Source: Streptomyces ochraceiscleroticus (GTDB lineage: Bacteria; Actinomycetota; Actinomycetes; Streptomycetales; Streptomycetaceae). From it: a stretch of 64,000 bases of DNA. The notes beneath the pieces are model-generated. The model was not told the DNA's origin. It saw only the letters and a list, made by a program, of their open reading frames with translations, and did no database searches. Of this stretch, positions 42,826-51,224 are shown one piece after another (the stretch's first letter is position 1; every line of letters begins with the position of its first letter). The position numbers and the translations under genes were made by a program. The DNA lies in contig NZ_JOAX01000004.1 in NCBI RefSeq assembly GCF_000720485.1, positions 124,001-188,000 on the forward strand, in the 5' to 3' direction.

Positions 42826-44487
42826 ATGACTGACACCTCCTCCACCGCCCCGGTCGTCGACGTCCTGTGCGTCGGCGCCGGGTTCTCCGGCCTGTACGCC
42901 GCCTACAAGGCGGCCGAGCACGGCTGGACGTTCGCCGGGTACGAGGCCGCTCCCGACGTTGGCGGCACTTGGTTCTCGAACACCTATCCCGGCGCCCGGT
43001 GCGACGTCGAAAGCGTCTACTACTCCTACTCGTTCAGCGAGGAGCTCCAGCAGGAGTGGACCTGGAGCGAGCGCTTCGCCCCGCAGGCAGAGATTCTGAG
43101 CTATATCAACCACGTCGCCGACCGCTTCGGCCTTCGTCGGCACTTCCGGTTCAACACCAAGGTGGTGGCGGCGAACTGGCTTCCCGACGAACATCTCTGG
43201 GAAGTGACCCTCGACTCCGGCGACACCCGCCGTGGTCGCTACTTCCTGGCCGGCTCGGGCGGACTCTCGACGCCGAAGGACGTCGACGTGCCCGGCCTGG
43301 AGAACTTCACCGGGTTGACGGTGTCGACGAGCCGCTGGAACATCTCGCTCGACGACCTCGCCGGCAAGCGGGTCGCAGTCATCGGCACCGGATCGTCGGG
43401 CGTGCAGTGCATCCCGCTCATCGCCGAGGTGGCCGAGCACCTGACCGTGTTCCAGCGGACCCCCAACTACGTCTTCCCCGCTCGCAACGCCCCGCTGTCC
43501 GCGGAGACAGTCGCTGAGATCAAGAGCAAGTACTCCGCCATCCGTGAGGAGTGCCGGCACTCCCCCGGCGGAATTCCGGACCGCCCGGTGACCGACCACG
43601 CCTTCGATGTCTCCGACGAGGAGCGTCAGGAGCGCTACGAACGGGCCTACGAGCGCAGCGGATTCCTCGGCGTCGGAGCGGAGTTCGCCGACCTCCTCAC
43701 CGACCTCAAGGCCAACAAGACCGCATCGGACTTCATGCGTCAGAAGATCCGTCAGATCGTCCACGATCAGCGGACCGCGTCCCTGCTGGAGCCCCAATTC
43801 CACCCGCTGGGCGCAAAGCGCAGCTGCTTCGGAACCGACTACTACGAGACGTTCAATCGTCCGAACGTCTCGCTCGTCTCGCTACGTGATGAGCCGATCA
43901 CCACCATGACGTCCGACAGCATCATCACCGAGAGCGGCTCCTACGACGTTGACGCCATTGTCCTCGCAATCGGTTTCGACGCCTTCACAGGACCACTGTT
44001 CGCGCTCAACGTCACGACGCCGGAGGCAGGCAGACTGCAGGATGCGTGGAGTGACGGTGTGCGCACCTACCTGGGCACCATGACCGCCGGATTCCCCAAC
44101 TTCTTCATGATCGGCGGCCCCCAGAGCCCCGCGCTTGTGAGCAACGTCGTCGTCACGATCGAGCAGGCGGTCGACTGGATCACCGACCTGATCACCCATG
44201 CCAAGGCCGAAGGCAGCGAGGTCATCGAACCCACCACCGAGGCCCAGGACGACTGGGTGAACATCACCGAGGCCACGATCGACCAGACGCTCTACGCAAC
44301 CACCGACTCCTGGTACCGCGGCTCCAACGTGGCCGGCAAGCCGACCACCTTCCTGGGTTACGTCGGCGGCGTCGGCAAGTACCGTCGCATGTGCCACGAG
44401 ATCGCCAAGCGCGGCTACCCCGGCGTCAGGATCGGCGGACAGGCCGTTGCCCCCGGGATCGGCCGCATCGACAAGGAGATCGCGTGA
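42826..44487 (+). CDS. Flavin-containing Baeyer-Villiger-type monooxygenase
   Basis: A 553-aa class B flavoprotein monooxygenase: FAD motif GAGFSGLYAA near residue 17, TWFSNTYPGARCDVES, NADPH motif VAVIGTGSSGVQ near residue 185, and a C-terminal FFMIGGPQSPALVSNVVVTIEQAVDWI typical of cyclic and aryl ketone oxygenases. The type I fingerprint FxGxxxHxxxW reads F161-T-G163-LTV-S167-TSR-W171, so the central His is Ser here. The enzyme class converts ketones to esters or lactones with NADPH and O2; the substitution may alter this. The ATG at 42826 gives the standard N-terminus. It is coupled to the next gene by GTGA. Confidence 0.88.
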   Translation: MTDTSSTAPVVDVLCVGAGFSGLYAAYKAAEHGWTFAGYEAAPDVGGTWFSNTYPGARCDVESVYYSYSFSEELQQEWTWSERFAPQAEILSYINHVADRFGLRRHFRFNTKVVAANWLPDEHLWEVTLDSGDTRRGRYFLAGSGGLSTPKDVDVPGLENFTGLTVSTSRWNISLDDLAGKRVAVIGTGSSGVQCIPLIAEVAEHLTVFQRTPNYVFPARNAPLSAETVAEIKSKYSAIREECRHSPGGIPDRPVTDHAFDVSDEERQERYERAYERSGFLGVGAEFADLLTDLKANKTASDFMRQKIRQIVHDQRTASLLEPQFHPLGAKRSCFGTDYYETFNRPNVSLVSLRDEPITTMTSDSIITESGSYDVDAIVLAIGFDAFTGPLFALNVTTPEAGRLQDAWSDGVRTYLGTMTAGFPNFFMIGGPQSPALVSNVVVTIEQAVDWITDLITHAKAEGSEVIEPTTEAQDDWVNITEATIDQTLYATTDSWYRGSNVAGKPTTFLGYVGGVGKYRRMCHEIAKRGYPGVRIGGQAVAPGIGRIDKEIA

Positions 44488-44864
44488 AGGTCGTCCACCA
44501 GCGGTACGTCGCGTACTCCGATGCCCACTACGCCGGCAACCTCGTCGACGGTGCGTTCAGCCTGAAGTTGTTCGGTGACGCCGGGACGCACCTGGCGATC
44601 ACCGTCGACGGCCACGAAAGTCTCTTTGCCGGGTACTCCTCGGTCGAGTTCCTCGCGCCGATCCGCGGCGGAGACGTCATCGAAGCCGAGGCGCGCCTCG
44701 CGTCCAGAGGCAACCGGAGTCGAACGGTCGAGTTCGAACTGCGCATCATCTGCCGGCCCTTGGACGAGACCGGCCGAGCCGAGGTACTGGCCGAACCCAT
44801 CGTCGCCACTCGTGCCCGAGGGACGGGTGTCGTCCCTGCCGGCGCAATCAAGAACGGGAGTTGA
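44484..44864 (+). CDS. Hotdog-fold protein, 3-aminobutyryl-CoA ammonia-lyase-like
   Basis: A 126-aa single hotdog domain from a GTG overlapping the monooxygenase stop (GTGA). The stretch YSDAHYAGNLVDGAFSLKLFGD and SSVEFLAPIRGGDVIEAEARL closely follows 3-aminobutyryl-CoA ammonia-lyase (Kal) of lysine fermentation, which removes ammonia from a beta-aminoacyl-CoA to give the enoyl-CoA. Thioesterase activity is the main alternative, but the AHYxGNLVDGA pattern favours the lyase group. In an amine-degrading cluster this would link a beta-amino acid CoA ester to beta-oxidation. Confidence 0.75.
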   Translation: MKVVHQRYVAYSDAHYAGNLVDGAFSLKLFGDAGTHLAITVDGHESLFAGYSSVEFLAPIRGGDVIEAEARLASRGNRSRTVEFELRIICRPLDETGRAEVLAEPIVATRARGTGVVPAGAIKNGS

Positions 44865-44871
44865 TGCAGCT

Positions 44872-46239
44872 ATGGATTCATCGAGCGACGTACGTGAAGA
44901 GGCGTGCGAGATCGTTGTGGTCGGTGCCGGCATGGCGGGGTTGATGGCGGCGACCACCCTGTCCGATCGGGACGTCGTCGTGCTCGAAGCCACCGGTCGG
45001 GCCGGGGGGCGCGTGGAGTCGGTTCGCCAGGGCGACTACTGGATCAACGTCGGAACCCAGTTCACCGAGGGAACCGGCACCCTGATCGAAGCCCTCGAAC
45101 GCCACCGGATCCCCATGGAGACGCTGGCGGGCAAGAAAGTGGCCCTCGCGCTCAACGGAAAGCAGGTCGACACCTCGAATCCGTTCGGCCTGATGCTTCG
45201 CTCCCGGATGACCTTCATGGACCGGGTCGGACTGGCGGCTGTCGGGGCTCGCATCCTCGCGGCCGTACCGTTCCTGGCGATGAACCCCGACAATGCCCTG
45301 GCGAAGCGGGTCCGGGCGGCACTCGATGCGCGCTCCGCGTCGTACGTGCTGCGCGGCGTTCGCTCCGAAGTCGCGCGGGCCATGGTCCGGTCCTGGTCCG
45401 GGCAGTGGATGGGATGCGAGCCGGAGGAGACAGCGGCGACCCAGTTCGCGATCTCGATGGGGATACTCCTGACGGACCCGGCGAAGGTTCCGAACTTCTC
45501 CCTGCCGGCGGGAGGAAACCAGACCCTCACCGACATCCTGGCCGCCGACCTCGGCGCTCGGCTGCGGCTGAACTCGCCCGTGAGGTCGGTGGAGTGGACC
45601 GAGGACGGTGTCGTCGTGGACTACGAGGACGAGAACGGACCGGCGCGGATACGCGCCCGCCGTGCGATCGTGGCCGTTCCCAGCGACGTGGCTGTGAAGC
45701 TCATGCCCGGCCTCCCACCTGGGTATCGGGCGGCGTTCGACGACATTCACTACGGCCGGTACGTGGTGGTGGGCTACTTCACCCGCGAGGAGGGCCCGCA
45801 GCGGTGGGACGATTACATCGCTGTGTCGACGCCGCAGCTGTCGTTCCAGGCGATGTTCAACCATGCCGCGGCCATGCGCGGTCCTGGCCCACGAAAGCCG
45901 GGCGGCGCGCTGGCCTGCTTTGCGGGCGGTGCGGTGGCCGACAACCTGTTCGGGCTCACCGATGAGGAGATCGTTACTCGATTCACCGCAGACCTCCTCT
46001 CGCTCTACCCCGAGCTCGAGGGGAAGCTCGACGAGGGGATCGTCCGACGTCACCACCGGGTCGTGCCGTTCTGGCCACCCGGCGGACGTGCCTCGCTGCC
46101 GACGCTGCGCCAACACCTCGGCCCCGTCTACCTGGCCGGCGACTATCAGCTCGACATGCCCTCGCTCGCCGACGCGGCCTCGTCGGGTGAGCGGGCCGCG
46201 GAACAGGTTCTGGCGAGCCTGTCCCGCCCGGTGCGCTGA
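44872..46239 (+). CDS. Flavin monoamine oxidase family protein
   Basis: A 455-aa FAD amine oxidase: VVVGAGMAGLMAATTL near residue 15, VLEATGRAGGRVESV, and the C-terminal GPVYLAGDYQLDMPSLADAASSGERAA which closes the FAD site. It oxidises a primary or secondary amine to an imine with O2, giving a ketone or aldehyde, ammonia and peroxide. Length and domain order are like those of bacterial cyclohexylamine oxidase and putrescine oxidase. It follows the hotdog gene by 7 bp with a GGGAG upstream. A ketone formed here would be a substrate for the upstream monooxygenase. Confidence 0.9.
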   Translation: MDSSSDVREEACEIVVVGAGMAGLMAATTLSDRDVVVLEATGRAGGRVESVRQGDYWINVGTQFTEGTGTLIEALERHRIPMETLAGKKVALALNGKQVDTSNPFGLMLRSRMTFMDRVGLAAVGARILAAVPFLAMNPDNALAKRVRAALDARSASYVLRGVRSEVARAMVRSWSGQWMGCEPEETAATQFAISMGILLTDPAKVPNFSLPAGGNQTLTDILAADLGARLRLNSPVRSVEWTEDGVVVDYEDENGPARIRARRAIVAVPSDVAVKLMPGLPPGYRAAFDDIHYGRYVVVGYFTREEGPQRWDDYIAVSTPQLSFQAMFNHAAAMRGPGPRKPGGALACFAGGAVADNLFGLTDEEIVTRFTADLLSLYPELEGKLDEGIVRRHHRVVPFWPPGGRASLPTLRQHLGPVYLAGDYQLDMPSLADAASSGERAAEQVLASLSRPVR

Positions 46240-46341
46240 CGATCCGACGCTCACCGCATTCTTCGGCCGCCCGCGCCGGCGGCCGCTCCCCGACATCTTC
46301 GTCCCCGCCATTCGCGGCTGACGCTCGCAAGGAAAGTAACC

Positions 46342-47573
46342 ATGCCTGCCACACAGAACCCCGCCCGTGAGGCGGACCGCCTCTACCACGACCTCCTCTC
46401 CCCCACGGAGACCCGGGAGCTCCGCGACCGAGTGCGGAAGATCGCCGCCGACGTCGTCGCCCCCGCCGCACGCCGGATCGCGAACGGGGATGAGCGCATC
46501 GACGGCTTCCCGCAGGACGTCTTCGACGGCCTTGCCTCCGCCGGCCTGTTCCGGGTGCCCTTCGCCGCCGAGGTCGGCGGGGACGGCCTCGCGCATCCGG
46601 TCACGGCGACCGCCGTCGCCATTGAGGAGCTGGCGTACTACTCCAGCAGCATCGCGGCGTCTTCGACGTCCATTGCATCCTCGCCGGCAACGTGTTGACC
46701 CACGGCACCGCTGCCCAGCAGCAGAGGTGGCTGCGACCGGTGGCCGAGGGCACCATGGTGGGTGCCTTCGCCACCACCGAGCCCGATGCATCCTCCGACC
46801 TGCGCCCTCAATCGGTCCAGACAGTCGCCGTCCGGCACGGCGACACCTGGGGCCTCAATGGCCGCAAGCGCTGGATCTCCAACTCGCCGGTCGCAGGCTT
46901 TGTCGTCACCCTCGCTCGCACCGACGACCGGCTGTCAATGTTCATTGTCGACACCTCGCTGCCCGGAGTTCGAGGCGGCGAGCCCGACCAGAAGATGGGC
47001 AACCGCGGCAAGCTCACCGCCGACGTGTGGTTCGAGGACGTCGAGCTGACAAACGACTCCTTGCTCGGCGGCGAGCCGGGACACGGACTCCGTCACGCGC
47101 TCGCCACACTCACGCTCGGCCGCATCGGCATCGCCGCCGCCGGTGTCGGCATGGCGCAGGCCGCCTTCGACCACGCTGTCGCGCACCTGTCGACCCGGGA
47201 GGCGTTCGGACGGAAGCTGGCCGCCAACCAGCACTGGCAGTTCCTGATGGCCGAGCGGGCCACCGAGATCGAGAACGCGCGGTCCCTGTATCTCAAGGCG
47301 GCCCTGCGACGCGACGACGGCGAGGTGTTCCCCGAACCGGAAGCCTCGATGGCCAAGTTCTACGGGAGCCGGCTCGCCGTCGACATGGTCCGCGACGCCG
47401 TCCAGGCGTTCGGCGGCCTCGGCTTCGCCCGTGAGCTCAGCGCCGACGGCACGCCGGGGCCGGTCGAGGCGATCTACCGCGACAGCAAGATCGGGGAGAT
47501 CTACGAGGGTACCAACGAGGTCCTGAAGTGGGTCATCGCTCGCGGCATCTTCGGCAAGGAGATCACTGGCTGA
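46342..47573 (+). pseudogene. Acyl-CoA dehydrogenase with a one-base deletion (frameshift)
   Basis: The first frame (46342-46698) ends prematurely at 118 aa; the second (from about 46660 to 47573) carries the remainder. Reading GCG-GGC-GTC in place of GCGGCGTC near 46654-46658 restores one continuous enzyme of about 410 aa, continuing GVFDVHCILAGNVLTHGTA. Conserved parts are EELAYYSSSIA, ATTEPDASSDLRP, GRKRWISNSP, AFGGLGFAREL and YEGTNEVLKW. So either one base was lost in a homopolymer-like GC stretch of the genome or the sequence has an error. If real, the cluster lacks this dehydrogenase, although others are encoded at 12.5 and 19.9 kb. Confidence 0.85.
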
Positions 47574-47884
47574 GCCTCGCGGGCCGCACCTTGCTCATGT
47601 CGGGCGGCAGCCGCGGCATCGGCCCGGCGATCGCCGTCGCCGCCGCCCGCCGAGGCGTCAACGTGATCCTGCCGGCCAAGACCGACACTCCGGACTCACG
47701 CTTGCCCGGCACCATCCACACCGCCGCCGCGGTGATCGAGGCTGCCAGCGGCAGTGCCCTTGCTGTCGTCGAGGACGTAAGCGACGAGGCATCGGTGCAG
47801 CGGGCTGTCGAACGGTGCGTGGACAGGTTCGGCGCCGGCACGGGGGACCTCCAGTACGACGTCTTCGTCGATCCACCGCAATGA
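47570..47884 (+). pseudogene. Truncated short-chain dehydrogenase (N-terminal Rossmann part only)
   Basis: The frame begins at CTG (47570, overlapping the dehydrogenase TGA) or ATG 47597 and encodes LAGRTLLMSGGSRGIGPAIA, ILPAKTDTPDSRLPGTIHTAA, then VVEDVSDEASVQRAVERCVDRFG. This is like HSDL2-type SDRs of 270-300 aa. After about 85 residues the similarity stops (GAGTGDLQYDVFVDPPQ) and the frame ends: NNAG, the catalytic Ser and YxxxK are all missing. A deletion fused its 5' end to unrelated DNA. It is certainly inactive as a dehydrogenase. Confidence 0.75.
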
Positions 47885-47974
47885 CGGCATACACGGCCGC
47901 GCTGAGGGCGAAGCACGGACACACAATCCACCCGCGGGCAAGCAAGCCCGCCGCGAGGCTCATGAGGAGTCACC

Positions 47975-49537
47975 ATGCTGAACCTGTCGATCCTGCTCGA
48001 GGACTCCGCCCGCAAGTACCCCGACCGCGAGGCTGTCGTACTGGGCCCGACCCGCCTGACGTACAGTCAGGTGAACGCCGCGGCCAACCAGGTGGCGAAC
48101 CTGCTCGTGGAGCGCGGGATCCGCCCCGGTGACAGGGTGGCCCTCAGCTGCCGGAATCTGCCGCACTTCCCGGTCGTCTACTACGGCATCCTTAAGACTG
48201 GCGCAGTTGTCGTTCCGCTCAACGTGCTCCTGAAAAGCCGCGAGATCGCCTACCACCTGGACGACGCCGACGTGACGGCGTACTTCTGCTTCGAGGGCAC
48301 TCCCGGGTTGCCCATGAGCGCCGAGGGCTTCGCCGGCTTCCAGCAGGTCGACGCTGTCGAGCACTTCTTCGTCATCACCGATGATCCGGCAGCTCCCAGT
48401 CCCATCGACGGCGTCGAGACACTCGGCAGTGCCCTGGTCGGCCATGGCACAACGTTCGACTCAGTAACGACCGAACCCACCGACACGGCGGTCATCCTCT
48501 ACACCTCCGGGACCACCGGACAGGCCAAGGGCGCAGAGCTGTCGCATGCCAACACGGTGATGAACGTGCTGGCATGCAACCGCCTCTTCCGCAGTACACC
48601 AGCTTCTGACAGCCACCTGCTCTGCCTCCCGCTCTTCCACACCTTCGGTGCCACGGTGCAGATGCACGCAGGCTTCTCGATGGCTGCCACCCTCTACCTC
48701 GTTCCCCGCTTCGATGCGCGCGAAGTCGTCGACCTGATGGGCCACGAGCCCATCACGTTCTTCGCCGGCGTCCCCACCATGTGGTGGGGGCTCTTGAACG
48801 CGCTCAGCGACGCCGTCGACGTCAAGCGCATCGCGGGCAACCTCCGGATCGGCATCTCCGGAGGTGCTGCACTCCCGATGGAACTTGCCCACCAGATCAA
48901 ACAGCGCCTCGGCATCACGGTGCTCGAGGGATACGGGTTGTCGGAGACCTCTCCCGTCGCGACGTTCAGCGACCCCGATCTCGCCCCACGTCCGGGATCG
49001 ATCGGGGTGCCAGTCTGGGGAGTCGAACTGAAACTCGTCGACGACGACTGGACCGAGGTGACCGAGAGCGGCCAGGTCGGCGAAATCGCGGTCAAGGGCC
49101 ACAACGTGATGAAGGGCTACTACGGCCGGCCGGAAGCCACCGCGGAGGTCATCCGCGATGGCTGGCTCCGCACCGGCGACCTCGCACGACGCGACGAGGA
49201 CGGCTTCTACTACATCGTCGACCGATCAAAGGACCTCATCATCAGAGGCGGCTTCAACGTCTATCCGCGTGAGATCGAAGAAGTCCTGATGAGGCACCCG
49301 GAGGTCAGCCTGGCCGCCGTCATCGGCGTACCTCACGACAGCCACGGCGAGGAGATCAAAGCATTCGTCATCCTCCAGGCCGGTTCCTCCCTCACCCCCG
49401 ACGAGCTCGTCGCCTGGGCCAAGGGCCAGATGGCGTCCTACAAGTACCCGCGCATCGTCGAGTTCGTGCCCAGCCTGCCGATGACCGCCACCGGAAAGAT
49501 CCTCAAGCGTGAGCTGGCCCGCAGAACACAGAATTGA
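47975..49537 (+). CDS. Acyl-CoA ligase (AMP-forming, fatty-acid-type)
   Basis: A 520-aa adenylate-forming ligase: LYTSGTTGQAKGAELSHAN (A3), EGYGLSETSPV (A5), WLRTGDLARRDEDGFYYIVDRSKDLIIRGGFNVYPREIEE (A7-A8) and the catalytic Lys in TATGKILKREL (A10). All motifs are intact. It activates a carboxylic acid with ATP and CoA. AGGAGT lies before the ATG. It closes the plus-strand part of the amine/ketone cluster and is a second, unfused ligase next to the ligase-hydratase fusion at 36.3-38.7 kb, suggesting two acids of different length. Confidence 0.93.
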   Translation: MLNLSILLEDSARKYPDREAVVLGPTRLTYSQVNAAANQVANLLVERGIRPGDRVALSCRNLPHFPVVYYGILKTGAVVVPLNVLLKSREIAYHLDDADVTAYFCFEGTPGLPMSAEGFAGFQQVDAVEHFFVITDDPAAPSPIDGVETLGSALVGHGTTFDSVTTEPTDTAVILYTSGTTGQAKGAELSHANTVMNVLACNRLFRSTPASDSHLLCLPLFHTFGATVQMHAGFSMAATLYLVPRFDAREVVDLMGHEPITFFAGVPTMWWGLLNALSDAVDVKRIAGNLRIGISGGAALPMELAHQIKQRLGITVLEGYGLSETSPVATFSDPDLAPRPGSIGVPVWGVELKLVDDDWTEVTESGQVGEIAVKGHNVMKGYYGRPEATAEVIRDGWLRTGDLARRDEDGFYYIVDRSKDLIIRGGFNVYPREIEEVLMRHPEVSLAAVIGVPHDSHGEEIKAFVILQAGSSLTPDELVAWAKGQMASYKYPRIVEFVPSLPMTATGKILKRELARRTQN

Positions 49538-49687
49538 CACACAAGACGCACGACTACACATCGTGGTCGACGCCGGACCAGCCGGTGCCACGGAATCGCT
49601 TTGAGCTGGGATGACTTCGTGACCAAGCCACCCGCCACACACCGAGGACTGGGTGCCATCCCACCAAGCCCCGATAAGGGAAGTCGC

Positions 49688-49896
49688 CGCAGGTCAGCGC
49701 CGTCCACTGGGGAAGTACATGACATATTTCCCGAGGTCGTGATCCACAGCGGTCTACCCCGACCCGCAAGAAGCGCGAAAGCTTACCCGCGGGCCACCCG
49801 CCGCCCGTCGAGCTCACAAGCTCGTCGTTGCACACCTATCCTGACCTGCGTTAACGTCCCAGCTCACCGATACCGCTGTCCACCGAATCACGCAGG
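49688..49896 (-). repeat. Dispersed repeat, copy 2 (in the 922-bp gene-free stretch 49538-50459)
   Basis: This is the second copy of the element at 23143-23285, in the same orientation, with about 66 additional bases between the two conserved blocks. The strongest block is 49840-49896. Immediately downstream lie a transposon-type coiled-coil remnant (50066-50281) and an octamer tandem repeat, so this stretch looks like an old insertion site. No intact gene was seen in 49538-50459. Confidence 0.7.
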
Positions 49897-50065
49897 GGCT
49901 AGGTTCGCCGAACCACCATATCGATCGACTGTGGAGACCCAGGCGATCGGCCGCGGCACCACCGTCGCGGTCAGAAGCCGGTAAAAGTCGTTGCGGGACG
50001 TGTTCCGGGGATCGATCTCGATACGCATGATCGCCAGTATCCACGGAGGCAACCCGGCAGGCTAA

Positions 50066-50281
50066 CCGCAGATCGCCGGCATCACCCAACCCCTGTTCTC
50101 GGAAGACAGTGCCCGGTATCGGACTCGTCCAGCATCCCTCAAACAGCGCGTCCGCCAGCTCACCACCGACAACCGCACCCTCCACAAGCGACTCAAGGCC
50201 GCCCGCTCGAACCTGCGCTTCCAGGACCGGCGCGTCGCCGACCTCGAAGCCCGCATCGCCGAACCGGCACCGAAGTCCTGA
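50066..50281 (+). pseudogene. C-terminal remnant of a coiled-coil, DUF6262/TnpC-like transposon protein
   Basis: An open stretch of 71 codons with no start codon; a stop lies immediately upstream at 50063-50065. It encodes ITQPLFSEDSARYR, then ASLKQRVRQLTTDNRTLHK and RLKAARSNLRFQDRRVADLEARI, a heptad-patterned helix like the C-terminus of the small DNA-binding partner of Tn554-type tyrosine recombinases. The N-terminal half is missing and no recombinase gene is near. Confidence 0.5.
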
Positions 50282-50302
50282 TCCCTCCCTCACCACCCTG
50301 CG

Positions 50303-50348
50303 CCCCCTTGCCCCCTTGCCCCCTTGCCCCCTTGCCCCCTTGCCCCCT
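50303..50348. repeat. Tandem octamer repeat (CCCCCTTG)
   Basis: Five exact copies of the 8-bp unit CCCCCTTG (50303-50342) plus a partial sixth (CCCCCT). It lies in the intergenic stretch downstream of the SDR gene that ends at 50460 on the other strand. Such a unit is prone to copy-number change. Confidence 0.95.
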
Positions 50349-50459
50349 GCGTGTGATGTGCCCGTGGGCCCCCACTGGTACAGCTCGCCTCCCGGGGCCC
50401 CGAGCCCCGGCTCACGGAACCCGGGACGTGTCACCGGCTCCCCGTGCGGAGGCATTCCA

Positions 50460-51224
50460 TCAACTGCCCATCCCCAGCCGGGCACCACCGGCGACATCCA
50501 GGCTCAGACCAGTCAGGTAACGGTTGGCCGGGTCGGTGAGGAAGGCGATGGTCGCCGCCACCTCCTCCGGCTCGGCGAACCGGCCCATCGGGATCTGCGC
50601 GGCCCGGGCCTGGCGGGCGCGCCGGTCCCCCTTGGGGTCGCCGCCGCCGGCGCGGGTCGCGAGCTGCGCCCACATGGCGGTGTTGACCGGGCCGGGGCAC
50701 ACACAGTTGACCGACACGTTGTCCGGGCCGAGTTCCAGAGCCAGCGACCAGCAGATGTTCAACACGGCCGCCTTGCTGGCGTTGTACGGCACGTACGCGC
50801 GACGGGCCTCCTTCGCGGCGACCGAGGCCACCGCGACCATGGAGCCGGAGCGCTGGGCCTGCATGACGAGGCCGACTTCGCGCAGTACGGAGAAGGCCCC
50901 CGTGGCGTTGATCGCCATCACCCGGGCGAACTCGGAGCTCGAGGTGGTGAGCAGGTCCGGCTCGTTGCCGAGAATGCCGGCGGCGTGTACCAGAACATCG
51001 ATCGCCCCGTACTCCGCCCGGATCCCGGCCACTGTCTCGCGCACCGACTTTTCGTCCGTGACGTCGAGTTCACGGAAGTCCGCGAGCCACTTCGGGCGGC
51101 TGTCCGGTGCCGTGCGGTCGCATCCGATGACCACCGAGCCCGCTGCGTGCAGTCGTTCGGCGGTAGCGGCTCCGATGCCTCCGCTGGACCCGGTGACCAG
51201 CGCAATCTGGGACGAGGTGGTCAT
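50460..51224 (-). CDS. Short-chain dehydrogenase/reductase (SDR)
   Basis: A 254-aa classical SDR: VTGSSGGIGAATAERL near residue 8, HAAG in place of NNAG, a catalytic Ser in VASVAAK, YNASK and the C-terminal LDVAGG. The ATG at 51224 is preceded by GGAGG at seven bases and overlaps the MFS stop (ATGA). It is the last gene of the sugar-type operon and probably oxidises a polyol or sugar-derived acid with NAD(P). Confidence 0.9.
   Translation of the reverse strand: MTTSSQIALVTGSSGGIGAATAERLHAAGSVVIGCDRTAPDSRPKWLADFRELDVTDEKSVRETVAGIRAEYGAIDVLVHAAGILGNEPDLLTTSSSEFARVMAINATGAFSVLREVGLVMQAQRSGSMVAVASVAAKEARRAYVPYNASKAAVLNICWSLALELGPDNVSVNCVCPGPVNTAMWAQLATRAGGGDPKGDRRARQARAAQIPMGRFAEPEEVAATIAFLTDPANRYLTGLSLDVAGGARLGMGS

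Noticed and set aside
50303..50348. CRISPR-like array
   Set aside because: The unit is only 8 bp and repeats without spacers; it is a simple tandem repeat.
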